This document shows positions 10,391 through 19,190 of a stretch of 64,000 nt of DNA, piece after piece. Position numbers and translations under genes: made by a program. The stretch is from Arthrobacter sp. AQ5-05. Lineage in GTDB: Bacteria; Actinomycetota; Actinomycetes; Actinomycetales; Micrococcaceae. The notes beneath the pieces were generated by a model. The model worked only from the letters and a program-made list of their open reading frames with translations. It did not search any database and had not been told where the DNA came from. The stretch covers positions 1 through 64,000 of the forward strand of contig NZ_QMKQ01000001.1 in assembly GCF_003287975.1 (NCBI RefSeq), given 5' to 3'. How positions within the stretch are numbered: the first letter of the stretch is position 1; the number at the start of each line of letters is the position of its first letter.

Positions 10391-11302
10391 GTGGAGACAC
10401 AGGCATCAGCGGCCGTGGAGGAATTGCACCGCCTGCATTCCAAGAATGTCCACCGGTACGTCTATGGCCGGCTCCTGGACATCGAGGCCTCCCGGCAAAT
10501 CGCCAACGACGCCTTCCGGCTGGCCTGGCAACGCGGCATCTCGCCGGGCGCGGATGCACTTCCGTGGCTGTTGGTGGCGGCCCGGAACCTTGTCGGCAAC
10601 GAGCTGCACTCCATGGGCCGGGAAAAGAACCTCGTGTTCAAGGCCGCGGCCGCCCAGCTCTCTGAGCGCGGCGGCCGCGACTCCGGACTGGACGATCAGG
10701 TGCACGAGGTCCTGGACGCACTGCGTGCCAAGGACCGAGAGGTGCTCATCCTCGCCTACTGGGATGCGTTATCGATCGCCGAGATCGCCGCGGTGCTGGA
10801 ATGCTCGCACGAATCGGCGAAATCGAGGCTGTTCCGCGCCCGGAATGCCGTTGACCGCAAGGCACCAACGAGCATGTTGAAGGGCGGCGGCTCCAATGGA
10901 CAACATTCAGAAGCTCATTTCCGGCATCGATCCGGCCGAACGCGACAACATCGGCGATCCCGGTCCGCTGCAACTCCAAGACCCCGTCCCGGTCTTCAGC
11001 CAGCGGCCGGTACCGGCCAGTCCGGGAAATTCCCGGGGCAAATGGCGGATCCTCGCGGCCGGAACAGCCATCGCCGCAGCGGCCGTCGGACTCGTTATCT
11101 GGGCTCCATGGCAGGCCCCGACGGGAACCGTCCCGGCCGCGCCCACGCTTCCGACCACGGAAAATCCCACCACCGGTCCCTCGCCCAGCTCATCCGTGGA
11201 TGGATCGGCGCTGCCGCGCATCGATTACGGGCTGCCCAACTTCCTGGTCCCGGCCAACCAGGACGTCTACTTCGAGGACTCGCCCTCCTGCAACACCCTT
11301 GA
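10391..11302 (+). CDS. ECF-type sigma factor, C-terminus runs on out of frame
   Basis: The first 165 or so residues are a sigma-70 family protein: region 2-like IANDAFRLAWQR near residue 35 and region 4 LRAKDREVLILAYWDALSIA near residue 110, followed by the recognition-helix segment SHESAKSRLFRARN. The GTG at 10391 is preferred because AAGGG lies 6 nt upstream; ATG 10349 is an alternative. The frame does not stop at the next gene's start (10896) but continues to 11302 as basic, low-complexity sequence antiparallel to no known domain. That tail is simply the second frame of the next gene. A TGA in another frame at 10878-10880 would give the expected length, so a one-base indel or a naturally run-on C-terminus are both possible. 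Confidence 0.7.
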   Translation: METQASAAVEELHRLHSKNVHRYVYGRLLDIEASRQIANDAFRLAWQRGISPGADALPWLLVAARNLVGNELHSMGREKNLVFKAAAAQLSERGGRDSGLDDQVHEVLDALRAKDREVLILAYWDALSIAEIAAVLECSHESAKSRLFRARNAVDRKAPTSMLKGGGSNGQHSEAHFRHRSGRTRQHRRSRSAATPRPRPGLQPAAGTGQSGKFPGQMADPRGRNSHRRSGRRTRYLGSMAGPDGNRPGRAHASDHGKSHHRSLAQLIRGWIGAAAHRLRAAQLPGPGQPGRLLRGLALLQHP

Positions 11303-12260
11303 CCTGCGGACCCTGGACCTCGTGGACGCCAACGGAATCCGGACAAAACTGCCCGACAACGCCAACGCGTACCCCGTGGTCGGCTGCGTCGATTCCCTGG
11401 CCGCGATCCTGCGGTCGGACCTGGCCGAGGCCGGCAACCCCACCGGTAACGGTTCCGGCATATGGCTTGCCCGTTGGCAGGACGGATGTTGGAGCATCAA
11501 GGCAGATGACGACACGGGCATCAACGTCGTTCACGGCATGCCCTTGTTCACTAACCCCCGGCTGCGGGCGCTGGACAATCCGTCCGATCCCATCCTCAAG
11601 ACCGAACAGTTGCGACAACTCAAGGTCTTGGGCCTTGACGACACCGGCATGGGCCGGCTCCTGGGGCCCGACGTGCCGTCGTGGATGGGCGCCAAGGCAA
11701 TGGAGGAAAGGCACGCCTTCGGCAACGAACTGCTGAGGACGGACCATCCCGCGTGGGAAGAACGCGAGTGGAAGACGGACGGGAACGGCACTCCCATCGA
11801 CGATCCGACGATCGGCCCCAACGACGTGGACAGGTACGACCTGCTCCTCTACGACCTCCGCGGCAAAAAGGTCTTCAGCCTGGGCAGCCTGAGAAAGGGC
11901 GCGGTGCACGAACCCACCGACTGCGCCGAACCGGGATCCACCTACGCGTTCGATGGTGAACCACCCAGCGGGGTCCTCACCGACGCCGGTCCGCTGAAGC
12001 TGGCCCTGAGCACGGTCGCGGCCGCCGACGGAAGCCGCCACTCGGTGGTCGGACTCTATCCCGCGGATCTCCCGTCCACCGGGAAGACCTGCGACGTGCG
12101 CTCGGGTGTCGACATCGGGGATCGCACCTTGATGCTCACCCAATGGAACGGCCCCCTGGGTTTCAAGAACCAAGTCGAATTCAACGCCTATTGGGGCTCG
12201 GTTGAATACACCCAGGCCCGGCAAGTCGCGGCGTCACTGGTCATCCAAGACAACAGGTGA
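10896..12260 (+). CDS. single-pass membrane protein beside sigma factor, possible anti-sigma
   Basis: 454 residues. A short cytoplasmic N-terminus of about 50 residues is followed by one hydrophobic segment (ILAAGTAIAAAAVGLVIWAP, about 52-71), a Pro/Thr/Ser linker and a 360-residue extracytoplasmic domain with scattered Cys. The topology matches membrane-anchored anti-sigma factors, and it overlaps the sigma factor frame. No HxxxCxxC zinc anti-sigma motif is seen in the N-terminus, so the role is inferred from context. The ATG follows AAGGGCGG by about 9 nt. The outer domain is not recognised. Confidence 0.65.
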   Translation: MDNIQKLISGIDPAERDNIGDPGPLQLQDPVPVFSQRPVPASPGNSRGKWRILAAGTAIAAAAVGLVIWAPWQAPTGTVPAAPTLPTTENPTTGPSPSSSVDGSALPRIDYGLPNFLVPANQDVYFEDSPSCNTLDLRTLDLVDANGIRTKLPDNANAYPVVGCVDSLAAILRSDLAEAGNPTGNGSGIWLARWQDGCWSIKADDDTGINVVHGMPLFTNPRLRALDNPSDPILKTEQLRQLKVLGLDDTGMGRLLGPDVPSWMGAKAMEERHAFGNELLRTDHPAWEEREWKTDGNGTPIDDPTIGPNDVDRYDLLLYDLRGKKVFSLGSLRKGAVHEPTDCAEPGSTYAFDGEPPSGVLTDAGPLKLALSTVAAADGSRHSVVGLYPADLPSTGKTCDVRSGVDIGDRTLMLTQWNGPLGFKNQVEFNAYWGSVEYTQARQVAASLVIQDNR

Positions 12261-12354
12261 TCCCGCCACGCCGGGGCGGTAATGCACCGGTAACGCACCG
12301 TCGGGCATACTCCAAGGGCGGCATCCGCCGCACTGCACCCGACAGGAGCGGACC

Positions 12355-14400
12355 ATGGCATTGCTGACCGGCGGGGCGAACGGATCCGCAACCCGGCCCG
12401 AAGCGCTGCGCGCACTTCCCGCGGGAATCGACCTGCAAGCCCTCAAACCCCACCTGGTCAACCTCTCCGACGGCCGCTTCTCCAGCGGCGGGCAGCTGCG
12501 CACCACACCCGAGGACATCGCGGCGATCTTCAACAGCCACCTGCCGGATTTCGTCGCCGCGAACGGCGGCCGCGACGTCCCGCTGCTCTTCTGGGCCCAC
12601 GGCGGCCTGGTGGACGAAACCGCCGGCATCACCGGGGCCGCCGCACAGATCCCCTGGTGGCTTGCGAACGGGGTCTACCCGGTCTTCTTCATTTGGGAAA
12701 CCGGGCTCTTCGACGCCATTGGTTCACTGCTCGGGGCTCCCGCGCGCGAGGTTGCCCCCGGGATCCCGGCCGAACGCGGCTTTCTCCAGGACGCCTGGAA
12801 CAAGGCCTTCGAGCTGCTCGCCCGGCCCGTGGGACCCAAGATCTGGGGCCAGATGAAACTCAGTGCCGCACAATCCGTGGCCGAAGACGGCGGGGCCCTG
12901 TCGGTCGCGCGGGCGCTGGCCGACTTCGTGGGAAACAACCCGAATGCCGTGCAGCTCCACGCCGCCGGGCATTCGGCCGGGTCGATCTTCCATTCCCGCT
13001 TCCTGCCCGCCTACGCGGACCTCGAGGCGGGCACGGGATTCTCCACCCTTCAGCTGCTTGCCCCGGCCATCACCGTGGCCGACTTCAAGAAGCGACTGTT
13101 CCCGCTGGTGGGGGCCGCCAACGGGGTGGACCACCTGGGCATGTTCTCCATGGCTGCACCCTTGGAGGAAGAGGACAACGTCATCGGCGTGTACAAGCGC
13201 TCGCTGCTGTGCCTGATCCGCGCCTCCCTGGAGATCGAGCCCAACACCCCCGTCCTGGGTCTGGCCGAGTCCGTGGCCGCCGACGGGCAGCTGACCCGGC
13301 TCTTCGGTTCCGCACAGGCCGATGCGACATGGTCGCGCTCCACCGGTGGGCCGAAGTCCGCACGCAGCAACGCGACGTCGCACGGCTCCTTCGACAACGA
13401 CCCGGACACCATGACCAGCGTGCTGTGCCGGGTGCTGGGCCGCGAGGACGTCATCGGCTACGGTGCCGCCCGGCCGCTGGCGTCGCCGGCCCCCGCACCG
13501 GCGAACATTCCGGCACCGGCCCGCCCCTTTGCCCCGGCGGCCCGCGGTTCGGACCGCTACGCCCTGTGCGTGGGCATCAACGACTTCCAGAACCTGCCCA
13601 AGGGCTCCTGGCTCAATGGCTGCGTCAACGACGCCAACGACTTTGCCGCGTTGCTGGGGGAGGGGTTCGGCTTCGCTGATTCCCAGATCGAGGTGCTCAC
13701 CGACGCCGCGGCGACCAAGGAAGCTGTCATGGGACGCCTCGGGCAGGCCCTGGATCGGGCCGAGGCCGACGGGCTCAGGCACCTGGTCTTCACCTTCTCC
13801 AGCCACGGGACACAGATCCCGGATGCCACCGGCGACGAATCGGACCAGGCCGACGAGGCATTTGCCACCTACGACCTGACCCAGGCCGGGGACCAATGGG
13901 ACCCGGCCACGCTGGTGTCCGACGACGAACTGCACGCCCTGTTCTCCAGGGCCGGATCGGGTCTGTTGGTGGAGGTCGTCCTGGACACCTGCCACAGCGG
14001 GACCGGGCTCAAGGCGCTGGACCTGCTGCCCGGACGCCGACCGCGCTTCCTGCCCCCGCCCACCCCGATCGGCCTGGACCGCACGGCCACCGCGGACCCG
14101 CGGGCCTTCCGCGACCTGGTCTCCGGCTCCGGCCGGGGAACGCGCCCGGTGCTGCTGGCCGGCTGCCGCTCCGACCAGACCTCCGCCGATGCGGTGTTCG
14201 ACGGGCGCTACAACGGGGCGTTCACCTACTACCTGCTCGAGGCGCTGCGCACCGACCCCGCACGCAGCCGCCGCACGTTGCTGGCCGCGGTCTCCAAGTC
14301 CCTGGCCGCGGGCCGCTTCGACCAGCGCGCCCAGCTCGAGGGCCCGGCCGCGGCAAAGTCCACCCCGTGGGGCAGCCCGTTTGCGAAAGCGGCGGGGTGA
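12355..14400 (+). CDS. alpha/beta-hydrolase-like domain fused to a caspase-like (C14) protease
   Basis: 681 residues with two enzymatic regions. Residues about 55-340 resemble an alpha/beta hydrolase: LLFWAHGG with an oxyanion-type HG at 82-83, and the nucleophile elbow GHSAGS with Ser207. A Pro/Ala linker (about 375-395) follows. Residues about 400-640 are a caspase/metacaspase domain: RYALCVGINDF at the first strand, catalytic His484 in SSHGTQ and catalytic Cys546 in DTCHSG, with an LLAGCRSDQTS strand and a YNGAFTYYLLEAL segment typical of bacterial C14 proteins. There is no signal peptide or membrane span. It is followed after 4 bp by a metalloprotease gene. Substrates of both domains are unknown. 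Caspase-like proteins in bacteria often act in regulated self-proteolysis or conflict systems. Confidence 0.85.
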   Translation: MALLTGGANGSATRPEALRALPAGIDLQALKPHLVNLSDGRFSSGGQLRTTPEDIAAIFNSHLPDFVAANGGRDVPLLFWAHGGLVDETAGITGAAAQIPWWLANGVYPVFFIWETGLFDAIGSLLGAPAREVAPGIPAERGFLQDAWNKAFELLARPVGPKIWGQMKLSAAQSVAEDGGALSVARALADFVGNNPNAVQLHAAGHSAGSIFHSRFLPAYADLEAGTGFSTLQLLAPAITVADFKKRLFPLVGAANGVDHLGMFSMAAPLEEEDNVIGVYKRSLLCLIRASLEIEPNTPVLGLAESVAADGQLTRLFGSAQADATWSRSTGGPKSARSNATSHGSFDNDPDTMTSVLCRVLGREDVIGYGAARPLASPAPAPANIPAPARPFAPAARGSDRYALCVGINDFQNLPKGSWLNGCVNDANDFAALLGEGFGFADSQIEVLTDAAATKEAVMGRLGQALDRAEADGLRHLVFTFSSHGTQIPDATGDESDQADEAFATYDLTQAGDQWDPATLVSDDELHALFSRAGSGLLVEVVLDTCHSGTGLKALDLLPGRRPRFLPPPTPIGLDRTATADPRAFRDLVSGSGRGTRPVLLAGCRSDQTSADAVFDGRYNGAFTYYLLEALRTDPARSRRTLLAAVSKSLAAGRFDQRAQLEGPAAAKSTPWGSPFAKAAG

Positions 14401-14404
14401 ACCG

Positions 14405-16030
14405 GTGCCAGCCCTGCCGCAACACCGCGCCGGGGACCTGAGCCCGCTGACGGTGCTGGCCCAGGGCCCGCATTCGCTCGATGCCGCCGGACGGCCGATG
14501 ACCCAGGTCCTGCGGGTTCCCAATGAGCGGCTGCTGACCGGCCCGGTGGGTGCCCGCCTCGAGGTGGTGGTGCTGGGACCGCGGGGGCGGCGGGAGAACC
14601 AGGCACTGGGCGACGGCAGCTGGGGCGCCGAAGACATCGCACCTCCCGCGGATCCCGCCGACCTGCCCTCGGACCGCCGTTTCCTGGCCCAACAGGCCTA
14701 TGCGGTGGCCGCGCACACCCTGGCCTCCTTCGAACGGGCCCTGGGTCGGCGGATGGGCTGGGCCGGCGGGTGCCGGCTGACGCTGTTCGCCAACGACCGG
14801 ATCGACTACCGCAACACCGGCTACACCCGGGCCGACTGCTCGATCAGGTTCGGCATGATCGAGGACCCGCGGCACCGGAACAAGCTCCCGCTGGTGCTCT
14901 ACCGGGACCTGGTGGCCCATGAGGTGACACACGCGGTGCTCGATGGCTATCGCCCGCGCTGGGCCGACGCCCAGGCCGGGGCCGACCAGCTGGCGCTGCA
15001 CGAGGCGCTCGCCGACCTCTTGGCGATGCTGGGGGTGTTCACCGCCGAACCGGTCGTGGAGAAGATCATTGCCGGGCAGCTGGCCGCCACGGGGGCGAGC
15101 CTGGACTCCATTGATTCCACGCTGCTGGCCTCGGGGCTTTTCCGCTTCGCCGACAACCTGTTCAGCCATGGCCGGGCCGCCCGCGACCCCCTCTCCGGGG
15201 TCCCGCCGCGGGATTGGCGCGACGACGTGGAGCCGCACCGGCGTGCGGCCGGGGTCATCCATGCGGTGCTGGGGACCGTGTTGCGCCTGTGGCGGGTGGA
15301 GCTGGGCCGGCCCGGGGGTCGGGCCGGCATCCACCAGGTGGCAGCTGCCGGTGCCCGGATCGGGGAGCGGGTGCTGAACATGATCCTGCGTGGGCTTTCC
15401 TACATGGCCCCGGTGGATGTGGGGTGGGAGGATCTGCTGCGCGGGATCCTGGCCGCGGACGCCGTGGTGGTCCCGCAGGACGAACGCAACTACCGCGGCA
15501 CCCTGCGCGCCTGCTTCGCCGAGGTCGGCATCGTCGCCGGTCCGCCCCACGCGCTGGACGGAATCTCCGGGCTGCGGGGGCTGAACTACCCGATCCGGCT
15601 TTCGGCACTGGGTGCCGACCCGGACGAGGTGCTGCGTTTCATCTGGGACAACCCGGTGTTGATGGACGCGGCGAAAATGGATCCCGCCGCCCGGATCGCC
15701 ATCGACAGGGTGCGGCCCAGCCTGCGGCTGAGCCCCGACGGGTTCGCGGTGGCGGAAATCGAGGCGTCCTTCGTCCAGGAGCTGCGGCTGGGCCGCTCCG
15801 CCGCCGTGAAGCTGGGCCTGCGTTGTTCCTCTTCGGTGCTGCTGCGCGGCGGCGGGATGCTGCGCTTTGACGAGGGCGGGCGCCTGTCCTTCGCCGCGCT
15901 GAAGCCGGTGCTCGATGTGCCGCGGCAACAAGGGATCCTCGACGGTGCCGACGCCGCCCGGGTGGCGGCCCAGCGCATCGGGGCCTCGATGTTTCATCCA
16001 CCGACTGCATCGGATCCGCCCATGCCTTGA
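14405..16030 (+). CDS. thermolysin-like (M4-type) zinc metalloprotease
   Basis: 541 residues from the GTG at 14405, which lies 5 nt after the caspase gene stop with a GGCGGGG ribosome-binding stretch inside that gene. The zinc site is HEVTH (His172, Glu173, His176), with the third ligand in HEALADLL (Glu200), the spacing seen in thermolysin (HExxH ... NEAxSD). Helical segments to about residue 400 fit the gluzincin catalytic domain. The last 140 residues are not recognised. The usual propeptide and signal peptide of secreted M4 proteases are missing. It probably forms an operon with the caspase fusion, and processing of one by the other is a testable inference. Confidence 0.75.
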   Translation: MPALPQHRAGDLSPLTVLAQGPHSLDAAGRPMTQVLRVPNERLLTGPVGARLEVVVLGPRGRRENQALGDGSWGAEDIAPPADPADLPSDRRFLAQQAYAVAAHTLASFERALGRRMGWAGGCRLTLFANDRIDYRNTGYTRADCSIRFGMIEDPRHRNKLPLVLYRDLVAHEVTHAVLDGYRPRWADAQAGADQLALHEALADLLAMLGVFTAEPVVEKIIAGQLAATGASLDSIDSTLLASGLFRFADNLFSHGRAARDPLSGVPPRDWRDDVEPHRRAAGVIHAVLGTVLRLWRVELGRPGGRAGIHQVAAAGARIGERVLNMILRGLSYMAPVDVGWEDLLRGILAADAVVVPQDERNYRGTLRACFAEVGIVAGPPHALDGISGLRGLNYPIRLSALGADPDEVLRFIWDNPVLMDAAKMDPAARIAIDRVRPSLRLSPDGFAVAEIEASFVQELRLGRSAAVKLGLRCSSSVLLRGGGMLRFDEGGRLSFAALKPVLDVPRQQGILDGADAARVAAQRIGASMFHPPTASDPPMP

Positions 16031-16123
16031 CCTGCATCCGGCACAGGCGGACGATTCGATTGGTGGTGATATCGCCCAGGGGGCGATCGACGTACACGAA
16101 GTACAAAGGGGGGACGATGCGCC

Positions 16124-16879
16124 ATGGGCTTTGAGGCGGATTTCGGGCAGGGGGCGTATGCGCTTCGCCTGATGCCCTCGTGGGGGTTGTGGAGCAACGG
16201 ACGGCAGATCGAGGTTTCGCTGCGCCAGCAGCGGCTGCTGGCTTTCCTGGCGGTCCAGGGCACCAGCAGGCGCGAGCTGGTGGCCGGGGTGCTGTGGCCC
16301 GAATCGCCCGAGCACTGCTCGCTGGACAACCTGCGGGTGAGCATCCACCGGGTGACCAGCGCGCTGCCGGGCCTGCTGCGGGCCGATCGGCACGCGGTGG
16401 AGCTCTCCCCGCGGGTGCAGGTGGACCTGCACCGGGAGTGGGAGCTGATTTCGGGAACCAACGCCCAAGCCGACGGGCTGCTTCCCGGCGCCACCGGGCT
16501 GTTGCTGGGCTGGTATGAGGACTGGGTGCTGGACGAGCAGTCCCGGCTGCAGCGGGCACGCACCGCCTATTGGCGCCGGGCGGCAGGGGAGGCACTGGCC
16601 CACCGCGACTACGCCGGCGCGGTGGAATCGGCAACCCAGGTGCTGCACCTGGATGTGCTGGACGAGGCGGCCCTGGAAATCATGGTGGTGGCACAGCTGG
16701 GATTGGGCCAATGCATCTCGGCGCTGCAGGCGATCGTCGGATTCCGCCGGCGGGCCAGCAGCGAGCTCGGGATCGCAGGTTCCCCGACCCTGGACCGGCT
16801 CGAGGCCCGGGTGCGCCATGCTGCGAACACGTCGTTTGCCGGGTTCCCGGGCGGCAGACCCGGCCGCTGGTTCGCCTGA
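16124..16879 (+). CDS. SARP-family activator with BTAD domain
   Basis: 251 residues. Residues about 12-100 fit an OmpR/PhoB-like winged helix (YALRLMPSWGLWSNGRQIEV, then QQRLLAFLAV and LWPES, DNLRVSIHRV). Residues about 100-240 fit the helical bacterial transcriptional activation domain. Proteins of this size and order (small SARPs) activate neighbouring gene clusters from direct heptamer repeats. An AAAGGGGGG stretch precedes the ATG. It sits between the M4-like protease and the beta-domain protein on the same strand, so it most likely controls the protease cluster. That target is an inference. Confidence 0.82.
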   Translation: MGFEADFGQGAYALRLMPSWGLWSNGRQIEVSLRQQRLLAFLAVQGTSRRELVAGVLWPESPEHCSLDNLRVSIHRVTSALPGLLRADRHAVELSPRVQVDLHREWELISGTNAQADGLLPGATGLLLGWYEDWVLDEQSRLQRARTAYWRRAAGEALAHRDYAGAVESATQVLHLDVLDEAALEIMVVAQLGLGQCISALQAIVGFRRRASSELGIAGSPTLDRLEARVRHAANTSFAGFPGGRPGRWFA

Positions 16880-17087
16880 GGTCCCCGGAGGATTTTCCCG
16901 CATCCGTGCCGACACCGGGGCATCACGCAATGTCATGGCGGGGTAACGGCCGGGTAATTTTCCGGTCATGGCCCCGCGCCTACGCTGGAGCACCACCGCG
17001 GCCGGCGGGTGGGGGCCGCCAGGGGCAAGAGGGCGGTTCAGACACCGTGGGCGCCGACGCGGCGGGGTCCAAAAATGGGAGAGAACC

Positions 17088-17972
17088 ATGGATAACATCC
17101 AAGCGGGCACCGACGTCGTCTTCGAGCGGCTGCTGGCCGCCCGGCGCGAGCAGGTCGTTGCCCTCCAGCAGGCGCAGACCAAGGAACTGGCGGACATCGA
17201 GGCCCGCGGGCAGGGCAGGCTGGCCGGCCTGCGCAAGTCGCTGCCCAAGGAATTGGCGGCCTACCTGGCCAAGTCCGAAGAGGCGGAGTCCACGGTGGCG
17301 GCCGCCGCGGCCAAGGACACCGAAGCGGCGGCCGCGCGCCTGGCAGAGGCAGACCCGACCGAGTCCACCGCGCTTCAGCTGGTTCTGGGCAATGGCCCGG
17401 CCGCCGCCGCGGTGGGCTGGCTCAGCCCGTACTACGGAACCCTGCACGGTTCCGACGGATCGGTGTACTGGCAGGGATACAACCCTGGGAACATCGACGC
17501 CTCGTGCTACGCCAACGGTGCCGGATCGGGCATCTTCGGCACCGGTGCCGGGTCGTTCACCGTGTACATGGACTGGTGGTTCACGTTCAACGCACCGGAA
17601 AACCGGAACTACGCCCAGACCGTGTACGTGCCGTTCAACGGCTTCCACATCGTGCGCGCCGACGACGGCTGGTTCGATTCGAAGCAGGCCAACGTGAACA
17701 TCTCGCTCTCGGCCACCGGCTACCAGTACAACTACAAGCCCACGTCCACCGCCAACGTGCTGGCCGTCGGGAACGACAACATCAACGTCAACGACCGCTT
17801 CGACGGCTGGCGCACGATGTACTACTCGGACCTGTTGGGTGCCGACCGGGCCTACCTGCTGGTAACGGCGAAGTTGTACGTGTACGCACGCGGCGGCGGC
17901 TCCACCGCCCAGCTGGACTTCGCCAGCGGCAACGCCAACTACCTGGGCGTGCCGCTGGTCTACGTCAGCTGA
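17088..17972 (+). CDS. coiled-coil plus beta-rich domain protein, unknown function
   Basis: 294 residues. The start is the ATG after GGGAGAG; an upstream in-frame start at 16968 would add a basic, non-conserved stretch. Residues 1-90 are predicted long helix or coiled coil rich in Ala, Glu, Gln and Lys. Residues about 105-294 are rich in Tyr, Trp, Asn and Gly with alternating hydrophobic positions, as in an all-beta fold. No signal peptide and no known motif are seen. The two flanking genes are a SARP activator and a metzincin. It could be a substrate, a carrier or an effector of the protease cluster; I do not recognise it. Confidence 0.7.
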   Translation: MDNIQAGTDVVFERLLAARREQVVALQQAQTKELADIEARGQGRLAGLRKSLPKELAAYLAKSEEAESTVAAAAAKDTEAAAARLAEADPTESTALQLVLGNGPAAAAVGWLSPYYGTLHGSDGSVYWQGYNPGNIDASCYANGAGSGIFGTGAGSFTVYMDWWFTFNAPENRNYAQTVYVPFNGFHIVRADDGWFDSKQANVNISLSATGYQYNYKPTSTANVLAVGNDNINVNDRFDGWRTMYYSDLLGADRAYLLVTAKLYVYARGGGSTAQLDFASGNANYLGVPLVYVS

Positions 17973-18070
17973 ACCCGAAACGGCAGCCCGTGCCGTGGGC
18001 GGAGCTCGCCCTCCCGCGGCACCGGCTGCCGATCCGCCATTCCCGCACCACCGGTTCGGAAGGAACCACC

Positions 18071-19096
18071 ATGAAGTACGAGAACCAACCCCTCTGCGTC
18101 CCGCGGAACCCGGCGCCCCGCCCGCTGCCCCCCGGAATGCCGTTCGAACGCGACCGCCTGCTGCGGGTCCTGGCCAACGTCTGGGTCAACGGCACCGAGC
18201 TGCACTACTTCCTCATCCAGGGTCCCGAGCCCCAGCGCCAGGCCGTGCGCGACGCCTTCACGCAATGGAAGGGGCTGCCGCTGGGCCTGGAGTTCACCGA
18301 GACGACCAACCGCGCGGCCTCGGAGGTGCGCATCTCCTTCGATGCGGCCGACGGTTCCTGGTCCTACGTGGGCAGGGACGTGCTGGGCATCCCCAACACC
18401 CAGGCCACCATGAACTTCGGCTGGGATTTGACCGACGACTACGGGCACACCACCGCGCTGCACGAGATCGGGCACACCCTGGGATTGCCGCACGAGCACC
18501 AGAACCCGTTCTCCGGCATCCAGTGGGACGTGGAGAAGGTCTACGCCTATTTCACCGGTTCCCCGAACAACTGGTCCCGGGCACAGACCGAGTCCAACGT
18601 CTTGCACAAGTTCTCCACCACCGAGGTCGACGGTTCGGCCTGGGACCCGAACTCGGTGATGGAGTACTGGTTCCCCGCCGGGTTGATCATCGAACCGGCA
18701 CAGTATGCCGCCGGGCTCATGCCCGCCGGCGGCCTGTCGGCACAGGACATCGAGTGGGCCAAGAAGTTCTATCCCGGGCAGGCGCCGGGGCCGGAGGTGC
18801 TTGATCCGTTCACCTCCCGCCCGCTGAGCCTGGGGCCGGGGGAGCAGGCCGACTTCGCCCTGGAACCGGAGGACTCGCGCCCCTACACGATCTCCACCTT
18901 CGGCACCTCGGACGTGGTGATGGTGCTCTTCGAGGACGACGCCGGGACGCTGCGCTACCTGGGCGGGGACGACGACGGCGGGACCGGCCTGAATGCCAGG
19001 TTGCACCTGCGGCTGCTGGCCGGGCGACGCTACGTGGTGCGACTGCGCCTGTACTGGGCCGGCGGCACCGGCTCGAGCGCGATCATGTACTGGTGA
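18071..19096 (+). CDS. metzincin-type zinc metalloprotease
   Basis: 341 residues, start ATG after GGAAGGAACC. The full metzincin zinc site HEIGHTLGLPHEH begins at His131, and the Met-turn is in NSVMEYW (Met197), as in matrixins and astacins. The N-terminal half has the ZnMc pattern of a beta strand, a helix ending in FTQW and an edge strand. Residues about 255-341 look like a beta-sandwich of the pre-peptidase C-terminal type (DFALEPEDSRPYTISTFG). No signal peptide is visible, which is unusual for a metzincin. It ends the island and converges on prpC across a strong hairpin. Confidence 0.85.
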   Translation: MKYENQPLCVPRNPAPRPLPPGMPFERDRLLRVLANVWVNGTELHYFLIQGPEPQRQAVRDAFTQWKGLPLGLEFTETTNRAASEVRISFDAADGSWSYVGRDVLGIPNTQATMNFGWDLTDDYGHTTALHEIGHTLGLPHEHQNPFSGIQWDVEKVYAYFTGSPNNWSRAQTESNVLHKFSTTEVDGSAWDPNSVMEYWFPAGLIIEPAQYAAGLMPAGGLSAQDIEWAKKFYPGQAPGPEVLDPFTSRPLSLGPGEQADFALEPEDSRPYTISTFGTSDVVMVLFEDDAGTLRYLGGDDDGGTGLNARLHLRLLAGRRYVVRLRLYWAGGTGSSAIMYW

Positions 19097-19129
19097 GATT
19101 GCCGGCCAGCGGCGCAACACACGAAAAAC

Positions 19130-19168
19130 GGGGGGTGCCGGGACCTCAAAATGGTCCCGGCACCCCCC
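19130..19168. terminator. bidirectional terminator hairpin
   Basis: A perfect 16-bp stem, GGGGGGTGCCGGGACC at 19130-19145 with its complement at 19153-19168, and a 7-nt loop (TCAAAAT). It lies between the convergent metzincin and prpC genes and is preceded by AAAAA on the + strand, which supplies a U-tract for prpC transcripts. Confidence 0.85.
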
Positions 19169-19190
19169 GCTGCGGTACTCCGGCGTGCGC

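Noticed and set aside
12724-14637. 637-codon open frame on the - strand
   Set aside because: Antisense to the caspase fusion, low-complexity composition and no motifs; the + strand frame has clear catalytic residues.
14222-17248. 1008-codon open frame on the - strand
   Set aside because: It is antisense to the M4-like protease and SARP genes, is rich in Pro, Arg, His and Gly with no domain, and arises from high third-position GC.
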